Assembly (NCBI GenBank): GCA_029060755.1 | Contig: JAIDTI010000025.1 | Location: forward strand, 1 to 36,618 | Length of the DNA stretch: 36,618 nt | Source of the DNA: Ruminococcus sp. | Lineage (GTDB): Bacteria > Bacillota > Clostridia > Oscillospirales > Ruminococcaceae | Direction: 5' to 3' | Shown here: in pieces, positions 9,110-17,282 of the stretch | Layout: the number at the start of each line of letters is the position of its first letter | How positions within the stretch are numbered: the first letter of the stretch is position 1 | The notes under the pieces: model-generated | Told to the model about the DNA's origin: nothing | The model's input: only the letters and a program-made list of their open reading frames with translations | The model's database searches: none | Position numbers and translations under genes: made by a program

Positions 9110-9138
9110 ATTTTAACAGGGAATATCAGAAAAGTAAA
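9110..9138 (-). promoter_or_regulatory. Candidate promoter of the XRE-sigma4 gene
   Basis: On the - strand TTTACT (9138-9133) and TAAAAT (9115-9110) are 17 bases apart, about 25 bases before the start codon. The boxes are partly matched to consensus. Confidence 0.4.
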
Positions 9139-9379
9139 GGGACAATTTGTGACACTCAAGAAAATCTGACTTCATACAATTGAATTTAACATCAGAATAA
9201 TTGTGGAAGCTGTTGTATAAAACTTATTGCAAAGAAAACGGAATGTATCTGATACCTTAGCGATATTACGCATATAGCTATTCATATCATTTCCGGTTTT
9301 ATGAAATTTTATATATAAATATTTTAATACAAGCTTTTCAATTTTTTAACCTGTTATTGATAAATCCGTATGTATATAC
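9139..9379. other. Intergenic region with no gene
   Basis: AT-rich DNA between the regulator promoter and the terminator of the beta-helix gene. Neither strand shows an open frame with a ribosome site, and no repeat or structured RNA signature was recognised. Confidence 0.5.
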
Positions 9380-9410
9380 AAAAATGACACTCTGAATTTG
9401 TGCAGAGTGC
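9380..9410 (-). terminator. Intrinsic terminator of the beta-helix/dockerin gene
   Basis: Perfect 7-bp stem (CACTCTG at 9388-9394 with CAGAGTG at 9403-9409, loop of 8). On the - strand it is followed by TCATTTTTG. It lies 14 bases after the stop codon of the gene at 9423-10604. Confidence 0.75.
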
Positions 9411-9422
9411 CAGACTATATGG

Positions 9423-10604
9423 TTATTTTATTGTAATCGTACTTCCGTTATACGCACGATACATATATTCACTGGATACGGGATTTCGGGTATTCTGGTA
9501 TACAGTACATGAAGTGCCGTTCCATGTCCTTACAAGGTATTCTGTTTCGTTCGCAAAATAGACAGTGTTATCATAAATTATATTGTTGATACCCCACCCC
9601 TCAATCTGACAATGGAGCTGAAAAGCATCTGTAATAACTGTATTATCCTGTGAATAGCAGGTATTGCCACGGACAATTGTCTCATTTCCCTTAATATCAA
9701 TAAAGCTGTCTGTTGCTGTCATACCTTTACCATACATTATACATTCCTCGATAATATTTCCGGTTGTGTATTCCTTAATATCAACAGATTCATCTGACAC
9801 ATTCGGACCTAAAACACAGCCTTTCACAATATTATTGTCACATTCATGAATATATCCACTTGTTGATTTTGCACTGCCGATGTAAATCGCTTCTCCATAT
9901 GACCCGGCAAGTCCGGTATCATGTACTTTCGCACCGACAATCTGACAGCAGGAACTTCCGTCTCGCAGATGTATTCCTTCCTGACCGGTGTTGTATACTT
10001 CTACACTACTGATAACAGAATAATTGGAATTATCCAGAATTATCCCTTTTTGCGCATTACAGCAGATAATGTTGCTTATTTTCCAGTAATCGCCTGTAAT
10101 ATAAAGAACAATTCCATTTTGCGTTTCCGTTCCTTTCAAAATTGCCGGATTATCAGGGTCTGCACTTTTTATGGTGATAGGTTGGCTTGATGTTCCGTCA
10201 GAATCCGAATGAAAAAGAGATGCTTTTACTCCGAAATCACCGCTTTCATATTCTCCCGGAGCTAAAATAATAGTATCTCCGGCTTTGGCATTAAGCAGAG
10301 CGGTTTTCAGTTCATCAGTGGTAGAAACAAAAATTTCATTCTGTTGATTATCCTGTAAAATTCTCTGTTTCATAAGACATAAATCGAAAACATCTAATCT
10401 GCCGTCATTATTCAGCTCATAATGCTTGCCCTCAAGATTTGTGCTGATTGGTTTTGCAAGAAGAAAGTCCTGCAATAATCTTACATCTTCAATTGTGTAT
10501 TCTGTATCATTAATCTGTTCTTTAATTGCTGATACCGGAAAATTTCTAAATATACAGAGAAATACAGCAGATGTGAATACAGCTGTTATTTTTTTGATTT
10601 TCAT
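9423..10604 (-). CDS. Secreted right-handed beta-helix protein with N-terminal dockerin (probable polysaccharide lyase-like)
   Basis: A 393-residue protein with a signal peptide (1-26), a dockerin at about 36-85 (second loop ELNNDGRLDVFDLCLMKQ) and a parallel beta-helix domain to the C-terminus. The helix domain opens with the typical element DTIILAPGEYESGDFG and carries repeated Asn-rich turns (YDNTVY, VRGNTCYS). Such folds are found in pectate lyases and other polysaccharide lyases or epimerases, for example PL9/PL1-like enzymes. The dockerin points to plant cell-wall polysaccharide as substrate. No catalytic residue set could be assigned with confidence. It has its own promoter (10626-10654) and terminator, so it is monocistronic. 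Its dockerin class (VFDLCLMK) matches those of the M6 protease and the lysozyme. Confidence 0.8.
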   Translation of the reverse strand: MKIKKITAVFTSAVFLCIFRNFPVSAIKEQINDTEYTIEDVRLLQDFLLAKPISTNLEGKHYELNNDGRLDVFDLCLMKQRILQDNQQNEIFVSTTDELKTALLNAKAGDTIILAPGEYESGDFGVKASLFHSDSDGTSSQPITIKSADPDNPAILKGTETQNGIVLYITGDYWKISNIICCNAQKGIILDNSNYSVISSVEVYNTGQEGIHLRDGSSCCQIVGAKVHDTGLAGSYGEAIYIGSAKSTSGYIHECDNNIVKGCVLGPNVSDESVDIKEYTTGNIIEECIMYGKGMTATDSFIDIKGNETIVRGNTCYSQDNTVITDAFQLHCQIEGWGINNIIYDNTVYFANETEYLVRTWNGTSCTVYQNTRNPVSSEYMYRAYNGSTITIK

Positions 10605-10625
10605 ACAATCACTCCTGTAATCATA

Positions 10626-10654
10626 ATTATAGCATATCAGACAGCATTTGTAAA
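10626..10654 (-). promoter_or_regulatory. Sigma-A-type promoter of the beta-helix gene
   Basis: On the - strand TTTACA (10654-10649), 17-base spacer, TATAAT (10631-10626), about 20 bases before the start codon region. Strong match to consensus. Confidence 0.7.
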
Positions 10655-10707
10655 TAGTAAGTAACCAATTTTTTATGTAGTTATCCTGAATTTTTTGTTG
10701 TCAGACC

Positions 10708-10736
10708 TTGAAATTGCTTTACCGCTATGTTATAAT
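10708..10736 (+). promoter_or_regulatory. Sigma-A-type promoter of the ABC/FtsX operon
   Basis: TTGAAA (10708-10713), 17-base spacer, TATAAT (10731-10736). It precedes a strong ribosome site (AAGGAG at 10761-10766) and the ATPase start at 10774. Confidence 0.75.
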
Positions 10737-10773
10737 ATAAAAACAAACTATTTTTTATTAAAGGAGATTTTTA

Positions 10774-11475
10774 ATGAGTTATGTTGAATTTCAGAATGTA
10801 AAAAAGACATACGGTTCAGGGCAAACTGCTATAAATGCTCTTGATGGCGTTAATTTTCAAATCGAAAAAGGGGAGTTCTGCGTTATCGTCGGGGCTTCGG
10901 GAGCAGGCAAAACTACAATACTGAATATATTGGGCGGTATGGATACGCTCACAAGCGGAAGTGCTGTAATCGATGGTACAGATATTTCAGGACTTAACAA
11001 GAAGCAGCTTACTGCTTATCGCCGTTATGATGTGGGATTTGTTTTTCAGTTCTATAATCTTGTACAGAATCTTACTGCACTGGAAAATGTTGAACTCGCC
11101 GCACAGATTTGCCGTAACCCTCTTGATGCGACAACGGTACTGCAACAGGTCGGACTTGCGGAACGTATGAAAAATTTTCCTGCACAGCTTTCGGGTGGCG
11201 AACAGCAGAGAGTTTCTATTGCAAGAGCATTGGCGAAAAATCCGAAACTGCTTTTGTGTGATGAGCCTACCGGTGCGCTTGATTACAATACCGGCAAGGC
11301 TGTACTCAAACTTTTGCAGGACACGTGCAGGAAAACTGGCAAGACGGTTATTGTTATAACTCATAATCAGGCGATTTCTGCTATGGCAGACAGGATTATC
11401 ACAGTAAAAAGCGGAAAAATTGCCGATATGTGTCTTAATGAGAATATCGTTGATGTTGCGGATATTGAGTGGTGA
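10774..11475 (+). CDS. ABC transporter ATP-binding protein, MacB/LolD class
   Basis: A 233-residue ATPase. Walker A is GASGAGKT, the Q-loop region is FVFQFYNL, the signature is LSGGEQQR, and Walker B plus D-loop is [12 protein letters not shown], with His in VITHNQ. Length and sequence are those of ATPases that partner FtsX-like permeases (MacB, LolD, BceA type). The FtsX-like permease gene starts six bases after its stop. Such pairs usually do mechanotransmission, for example in lipid or peptide handling or cell-wall hydrolase activation, rather than classic transmembrane pumping. The substrate is unknown. Confidence 0.95.
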   Translation: MSYVEFQNVKKTYGSGQTAINALDGVNFQIEKGEFCVIVGASGAGKTTILNILGGMDTLTSGSAVIDGTDISGLNKKQLTAYRRYDVGFVFQFYNLVQNLTALENVELAAQICRNPLDATTVLQQVGLAERMKNFPAQLSGGEQQRVSIARALAKNPKLLLCDEPTGALDYNTGKAVLKLLQDTCRKTGKTVIVITHNQAISAMADRIITVKSGKIADMCLNENIVDVADIEW

Positions 11476-11481
11476 CGGCTT

Positions 11482-14400
11482 ATGAAGAATATGAAAAAAA
11501 CTGCACTCCGTGACATAAAAGGATCTCTGGGCAGATTTATGGCTATTCTTGCTATTATTGCTCTTGGTGTTGGTTTCTTTTCGGGAGTGAAAGTAACTAC
11601 TCCTGCAATGGTAAGCATGATGGGAGATTTTGTAAACAAAAATAATCTTTATGACTACAGAATCATTTCAACTCTCGGCTGGGACAAGGACAGTGTTGCA
11701 GAATTTGCCAATCAGGACGATGTAAAGTACGCTGAAGGCGGTTACGGTCTTGATGTTATTTATGTTGACCAAAACGACAACGAATTTGTAATCAAAACGC
11801 ATAATATTTCCGAAAATGTCAACGGTCTGCTTTTGCAGGAAGGGCATATGCCTGAAAATCCGAATGAATGTGTTGTAATGGCGCATGGCGGATTTAAAAC
11901 AGGCGATACATTTAAAATAAGCAGTAAGAATAGCGAAGATACTGTCAGTTCATTCACCGAAAAGGAATTTACAGTAGTCGGCAGAGTTGATTCTTCTGAT
12001 TATGTCAATTATAAAATTGGAAATACTTCCGTCGGCAACGGCAGTTTTGACGGATTTATTTATGTCATGGAAAGTGCTTTTGATATTGATTACTTCACAG
12101 ACATCTACATAAAATTCAATCAGGACTATCAGATTTATTCTGATGATTATGATGATTTCATTGAAAGCAAGTCTGATTTGTGGGAAGATATTGCACAGCA
12201 ACAGGCAGATTTGCATTACAAAAGAATTATTGATGATGTGCAGGCAGAAATTGATGATGCTAAATATGAACTTGATGACGAACGCACAAGGGCACTCAAA
12301 GAATTTGATGATGCGAAAGTAAAGCTGGAAAATGCAAAAACAGAGCTTGATGATGTACTTGACGAACTCCGCAACGCAAAAAAGGAAATCGACGACGGCA
12401 AAAAGAAACTTTCTGATGCTAAGACTGAAATTGATAATGGCAAGTATGAACTTGCAGAAGCTGAAAAAACTCTTGAAAACTCAAAAATAACTCTTGACGA
12501 AAGTGAGCAGAAACTGATTGACGGAGAAAATCAGCTTGCAGACGGTCAGACAAAGCTTGACAGAGCATGGGAGGATTTTTATGCAGGTGAAGCGGAATAT
12601 AATTTGCAGGAAACGGATTTTTATACACAGTATGGCGATGCAATTGCGATGATTGACTATCTTCCGTCTGAACAGCAGGAAATGCTTCGCAGTGGTATTT
12701 TTCAGCTGGAGCAGGCAAAGTTGCAGATTGATTATGCCCGTGCGGAACTCGAATATCAGCAATCTGTACTGAACAGCAGTCGTGAGGAAATCGAATCGGG
12801 CAGGACTGAATTTGAACAGGGAAAAGCGCAGTATGAGCAGGGTCTCGCCGATTGCGAAAAAGCAAAGTCCGAACTTGAAAAGGCTGAAAAAGAGTATAAA
12901 GACGGTCTGAAAGAAATTGAAGACGCTGAAAAAAAGTACAATGAGGGCAACGATAATTACGCTTCGGGTCATTCAGTCTATACGGACAATTACGACGAAT
13001 ACGCAACAAATATGGCAGATTTTGAGCGTGAAATTGCTGATGCCGAAAAGGATATTGCCGAAGCAGAACAGAAAATCGCTGATATTGAAAAGCCTGAAAT
13101 ATATCTTCTGGACAGGGATATGAATATTGGCTATGCAACATTCAGGAACGATTCAGAAATCGTGGAGCAGGTTGCAAAAGTATTCCCGATATTTTTCATT
13201 CTTGTTGCCGCACTTGTCTGCATGACTACCATGAGCCGTATGGTTGAGGAACAGCGAACAGAAATCGGAATGTTCAAAGCTCTTGGCTATTCAGAATCGG
13301 CAATTATGGGGAAATTCATGCTCTATTCAGGAAGTGCGTCTCTTATTGGCTGTATACTTGGATTTTTTGCCGGAACATATTCTTTTCCTGCTATAATATG
13401 GCTTACTTACAAGCTTATGTATGTTCCGCTTGATATACCATACCTTTTCGATAAAACTCTGTTCATTGCATCAGTCGGAGCATCTTTATTGTGTTCTCTT
13501 GGTATGACGTGGATTTCGTGCCGTGTTGAACTTGCGGAAACAGCGGCAAATCTCATGCGACCGAAAGCTCCGAAAGCAGGAAAAAGAGTTCTGCCCGAAA
13601 GAATACCATTTATCTGGAACAGACTGAAATTTCTGCACAAGGTTTCATTGAGAAATATTTTCAGATACAAGGGCAGATTTTTTATGATGATTATCGGTAT
13701 AGGCGGTTGTACGGCACTTCTCCTGACTGGTTTTGGTCTGAAAGACTCGGTTGCAAAGTTCGCCGATGTGCAGTATGATGAAATTCAGATTACTGATGCG
13801 ATAGTAAATTATGAGCCTGAAAATGCCAAAAAAGTACAGCGTACGCTTGCCGAAAAAGCAGACAGTTTTCTGCTGTATAGAGAGAGTTCATGGGATTTGA
13901 TATGCGACAGCGGTGTAAAAAGTATCAGTCTTGAAACGGTTGAATCTTTTGACAATATGCCTGAATTTATGAATTTCCACACGGAAGACGGCGTTAATCT
14001 TGAATATCCGCAACTCAATGAAGCCCTTATCTGTCACAGTATTTCCGACAGATACGGAGTAAAACAGGGTGACAAAATAATGCTCCGTGACCCTGATATG
14101 AACGAAATGCACCTGAAAGTTACAGGGGTTTTTGAAAATCACGTCTACAATTATATATACATCAGCAAAGAGACTTATAAATCACAGCTCGGCGAAGATG
14201 CTGAAATGAACAGCTCATTCATGAATTTCAGAGACAGCGACAATACAGACACTATTATAACAGAACTCCTTGAAAATGCAGATATAAGCTATATTTCGGT
14301 ACTCGAAGATACTAAGGCAAGTATGGCTGATAAAATGAGCAGTCTTGATTATGTCGTACTTCTTGTAATCGTGTGTGCGGCGGGTCTTGCGTTTATTGTA

Positions 14401-14745
14401 ATCTACAATCTCACAAATATCAACATAACCGAACGCACAAGAGAAATTGCTACTATAAAAGTACTCGGATTTTTCCGTAATGAAACTTCTGCATATGTAC
14501 TAAGGGAAAACATTGTACTTACTTCACTCGGTATACTTTGTGGTCTTGGTCTCGGAATACTCCTGCACCGCTTTGTAATGGCGCAGATTGTAGTTGATAT
14601 GATTGAGTTCAGCATAAGAATACTTCCATTGAGTTACGTTTTAAGCATCATTCTTACATTTGTATTCAATTTTATAGTAAATATCTTCATGCAGATAAAA
14701 CTTGAAAAAATCAATATGGCAGAGTCGCTTAAATCTGTTGACTGA
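11482..14745 (+). CDS. FtsX-like ABC permease with long extracytoplasmic coiled coil
   Basis: A 1087-residue membrane protein. The first helix is near residues 12-32 (FMAILAIIALGVGFFSG). A MacB-like extracytoplasmic domain follows to about 240, then a heptad-rich coiled coil at about 240-545 made of repeated KxELDDA, AEKxL and EIxDAEK blocks. The first FtsX module (about 560-690) has MTTMSRMVEEQRTEIGMFK. A fifth helix starts near 735, then a second soluble domain, and the C-terminal FtsX module (about 960-1080) has TNINITERTREIATIKVLGF. Duplicated FtsX modules with an SMC-like coiled coil between the first helix and the module are known in Firmicutes transporters. It is encoded directly after its ATPase and ends in a strong terminator. 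Confidence 0.93.
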   Translation: MKNMKKTALRDIKGSLGRFMAILAIIALGVGFFSGVKVTTPAMVSMMGDFVNKNNLYDYRIISTLGWDKDSVAEFANQDDVKYAEGGYGLDVIYVDQNDNEFVIKTHNISENVNGLLLQEGHMPENPNECVVMAHGGFKTGDTFKISSKNSEDTVSSFTEKEFTVVGRVDSSDYVNYKIGNTSVGNGSFDGFIYVMESAFDIDYFTDIYIKFNQDYQIYSDDYDDFIESKSDLWEDIAQQQADLHYKRIIDDVQAEIDDAKYELDDERTRALKEFDDAKVKLENAKTELDDVLDELRNAKKEIDDGKKKLSDAKTEIDNGKYELAEAEKTLENSKITLDESEQKLIDGENQLADGQTKLDRAWEDFYAGEAEYNLQETDFYTQYGDAIAMIDYLPSEQQEMLRSGIFQLEQAKLQIDYARAELEYQQSVLNSSREEIESGRTEFEQGKAQYEQGLADCEKAKSELEKAEKEYKDGLKEIEDAEKKYNEGNDNYASGHSVYTDNYDEYATNMADFEREIADAEKDIAEAEQKIADIEKPEIYLLDRDMNIGYATFRNDSEIVEQVAKVFPIFFILVAALVCMTTMSRMVEEQRTEIGMFKALGYSESAIMGKFMLYSGSASLIGCILGFFAGTYSFPAIIWLTYKLMYVPLDIPYLFDKTLFIASVGASLLCSLGMTWISCRVELAETAANLMRPKAPKAGKRVLPERIPFIWNRLKFLHKVSLRNIFRYKGRFFMMIIGIGGCTALLLTGFGLKDSVAKFADVQYDEIQITDAIVNYEPENAKKVQRTLAEKADSFLLYRESSWDLICDSGVKSISLETVESFDNMPEFMNFHTEDGVNLEYPQLNEALICHSISDRYGVKQGDKIMLRDPDMNEMHLKVTGVFENHVYNYIYISKETYKSQLGEDAEMNSSFMNFRDSDNTDTIITELLENADISYISVLEDTKASMADKMSSLDYVVLLVIVCAAGLAFIVIYNLTNINITERTREIATIKVLGFFRNETSAYVLRENIVLTSLGILCGLGLGILLHRFVMAQIVVDMIEFSIRILPLSYVLSIILTFVFNFIVNIFMQIKLEKINMAESLKSVD

Positions 14746-14752
14746 ATAATAT

Positions 14753-14792
14753 ATCTTGAGATTGTCTGTTCAGGCAGTCTCAAGATTTTTTT
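14753..14792 (+). terminator. Intrinsic terminator of the ABC/FtsX operon
   Basis: A 15-bp stem with two G-T pairs (14753-14767 with 14772-14786) followed by TTTTTTT. It starts eight bases after the permease stop. The convergent M6 protease gene ends at 14800. Confidence 0.9.
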
Positions 14793-14799
14793 GATTTTA

Positions 14800-17193
14800 C
14801 TATTCAATCAGCATACGTTTCATAAGACAAAGGTCAAATACATCAAGTCTGTTATCCTCATAAATATCTCCTGCTTTCCAATTTAAAGGCGTTATATCGG
14901 GTATAGCTAAAAGCCATTTCTGCATAGTTACTGCATCTGCGATATTAAATACACCGTCATCATTAATATCTCCCGTAAGTATTTTTGATTTGCTGACATT
15001 CAGCTGTCTGATAACTGATGTTCCGTTATTTGTAAAGTAGGAGCAATATAATTTTTGTCCGCTGTATGCAAGTGACAAAGAATTGACTAAATCCATTGCT
15101 AATATATTTCCTGCCATTTCCCATTCTGTACCGTTTAATGAATATAAAGCCAGTTCATAAGGATTTTGAGTATTCACTGCTAAACAGCATTTGCCGTCAG
15201 TTAAAATTGGTATCTGCATAAAAGCATTTTCAGAAATATTATCAGGCAATGGATAGGACGTTATTTTTTCACCCGAAAACTGATACACTGCATTTTCGCT
15301 TCCGGAAGGTGCAATCCATGCGGTATTTCCGTCCGACACCATAGACACCGAACCGCAGGCAGTTTCAGAAATGATTTCTATATTCCATTCGCCATTATTG
15401 TAAACGGCAAGCTTTGATTTGTTTCCGTCATTGATGTCCCTGTAGGCAATCACCGGATTATTATTCAGAACGGCGACAGACATATTACATACATTTTTAT
15501 CAATGTTCCTGCCTGGTGTTGTCAGAACTTCTGTTTCGGAATTATAGCAGGCGCAATGAAGTGCATAGGGAAAAGTTCCTGTTGTATATGTAAAATATAC
15601 TTTGTTTCCGTTAGCTGTCAGGTTGGCATATTGCGCAAGTTCTGTTCCCTTGTAAATCTCTGTCCATGTTCCCGAAGAACGCTCATACAGACATAAATGC
15701 AGAAAGAAATTTCTGTCCTGATACAATACATATGGAATATCTCCGCAAAATGCAAGTTGTGGCTGATTCATATTCATATAACTTCCAGAGCCAAGAGGTT
15801 GTCCGAGTTTTGTAAGCTCATTGCCGTCAAATTTGTAAAGCACAGCATATGAATCATCTGATGCAATCATGTATACTGTGCCATTTTCTGATGATGCCAG
15901 CTGACATGGTTTGTAACTTCCTAAATTGTCACAGCTGACGCTTTCCCATAATTTTATATCGGATATATCTGCAAATTCAACAGAAAATGTCAGGGATTCA
16001 TCATTCATTGTAATATTGCTTATCCTGATACCGCTGTTTGTTCCGTTGGAATAGACAAGCGCACCGTCGGTAATATCGTCATTCCAGTTCAGAGAGCCGA
16101 CTGAATCAGGAGCATTTTCACCGCCAAAGTTAGAAGAAAAAAGATTGCCTTCTCCCGCATCAAGTGCAGTTTCCTCCAGACGAAAAACATATATTTCATC
16201 TTTAGTTTCTTTGAAATTTCCGTCAACTTCCGTATTTACACGATAAACGACAAGACCTGTTCCATATATTTTCACGTCCATTTCGTCGGAATAGCGTTTG
16301 CCCTGCTGTCTGTATTCCACAGCGAAAAACTCTGTATCAGAAAGAGATGTTTTCAGCAGGTAAAGACGATTTCCGCTGTCAGAAGAAACAGGAGAGAGCG
16401 TATATGTTCCGCTTTTTGTAATATCCTTAGATTCCAGCCAGCCGGAAATTTCTGCTCTGTGATAAGCAAGCGGATATTGTAAAAATACAGAATCCGATGC
16501 CATAATATCCCATAGTCCGACAGGTGTTCCCGTACGGTTGTTGCGGTATAAATCAGGGTATCCTAAAGAGTGCAGAAATTCATGACACAGTACGCCCTCT
16601 GCACCCGTAATCTGATTTTCAAAAAGCTGTGTGCTGTTGTGAATATTCACCCTGTTTACTGAAAGTCCGTTGACTTTTATTCCGCTTACATAAAAAGCTC
16701 TTGCCCATATCGGAGAACTCATATCAACAGCCTTACCGTCAACGATAAGAATAATATTATCAATGATTCCATCGGAATTTGCATCCATTGGTGTATCATT
16801 CGGAATATCGATATTCTGAAGTATTTCCACTGCAATTTGTGAACAGGTTGAATATGTATCTGCATCAGCTGAAAGTATATACGGCGTAATCACACCGTCT
16901 TTCATCTGCGGAAAATAACTTGTTACACGCATTTTTCCGTAAGAAATTTTATCAATATATCCTGCTAATGAATGACACGTATCAACGTCATTGCACATAG
17001 AAATAATATCTTCAGCTCTGTTTTCCATGAAATTTGATGATGCAAGGGAATCGGACTGTGCAAAGAGTACAATATTATTCAGCTGTACTTCAGAAGTTTC
17101 TGCCAGTGCATATGGTTTGGCTGAAACGGACAGTGAAAACATCAGCACCATAACAGATGTTGTAATTTTTTTTAATAATGTTATTTTTTTCAT
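14800..17193 (-). CDS. Secreted M6-family metalloprotease with C-terminal dockerin
   Basis: A 797-residue protein. The signal peptide covers residues 1-31. The zinc-binding motif is HEFLHSLGYPD (His204, Glu205, His208, Asp near 214), preceded by DANSDGIIDNI and followed by GLWDIMA, as in immune inhibitor A-like (M6) peptidases. A beta-rich middle region of about 330 residues, probably a propeller, lies between the catalytic domain and the dockerin. The dockerin spans about 740-797 (GDINDDGVFNIADAV and DNRLDVFDLCLMKRMLIE). ATG 17193 is chosen for the signal peptide and GAAAGGG upstream. The stop is TAG followed at once by TAA. A protease on the cellulosome could process scaffold components or plant protein. 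It lies 90 bases after the GH44 gene and may be transcribed from that gene's promoter by read-through. Confidence 0.9.
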   Translation of the reverse strand: MKKITLLKKITTSVMVLMFSLSVSAKPYALAETSEVQLNNIVLFAQSDSLASSNFMENRAEDIISMCNDVDTCHSLAGYIDKISYGKMRVTSYFPQMKDGVITPYILSADADTYSTCSQIAVEILQNIDIPNDTPMDANSDGIIDNIILIVDGKAVDMSSPIWARAFYVSGIKVNGLSVNRVNIHNSTQLFENQITGAEGVLCHEFLHSLGYPDLYRNNRTGTPVGLWDIMASDSVFLQYPLAYHRAEISGWLESKDITKSGTYTLSPVSSDSGNRLYLLKTSLSDTEFFAVEYRQQGKRYSDEMDVKIYGTGLVVYRVNTEVDGNFKETKDEIYVFRLEETALDAGEGNLFSSNFGGENAPDSVGSLNWNDDITDGALVYSNGTNSGIRISNITMNDESLTFSVEFADISDIKLWESVSCDNLGSYKPCQLASSENGTVYMIASDDSYAVLYKFDGNELTKLGQPLGSGSYMNMNQPQLAFCGDIPYVLYQDRNFFLHLCLYERSSGTWTEIYKGTELAQYANLTANGNKVYFTYTTGTFPYALHCACYNSETEVLTTPGRNIDKNVCNMSVAVLNNNPVIAYRDINDGNKSKLAVYNNGEWNIEIISETACGSVSMVSDGNTAWIAPSGSENAVYQFSGEKITSYPLPDNISENAFMQIPILTDGKCCLAVNTQNPYELALYSLNGTEWEMAGNILAMDLVNSLSLAYSGQKLYCSYFTNNGTSVIRQLNVSKSKILTGDINDDGVFNIADAVTMQKWLLAIPDITPLNWKAGDIYEDNRLDVFDLCLMKRMLIE

Positions 17194-17233
17194 AGCAACT
17201 GCGCCCTTTCTGTTTTTTATCTTGAAGTAAATC

Positions 17234-17276
17234 AAATCCCACTGATTGAAAAATTTCTTTCAGCGGGATTTTTTCA
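17234..17276. terminator. Hairpin between the GH44 and M6 genes
   Basis: A 12-bp imperfect stem (17234-17245 with 17260-17271). On the + strand it is followed by TTTTTT; on the - strand, the direction of the genes, by GATTTACTT. It is probably a weak or partial terminator after the GH44 gene. Confidence 0.5.
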
Positions 17277-17282
17277 GATATT

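Noticed and set aside
12419..13141. Long - strand open frames inside the FtsX permease coiled coil
   Set aside because: They mirror the biased, heptad-repeated codons of the + strand gene, have no ribosome sites and encode low-complexity sequence.
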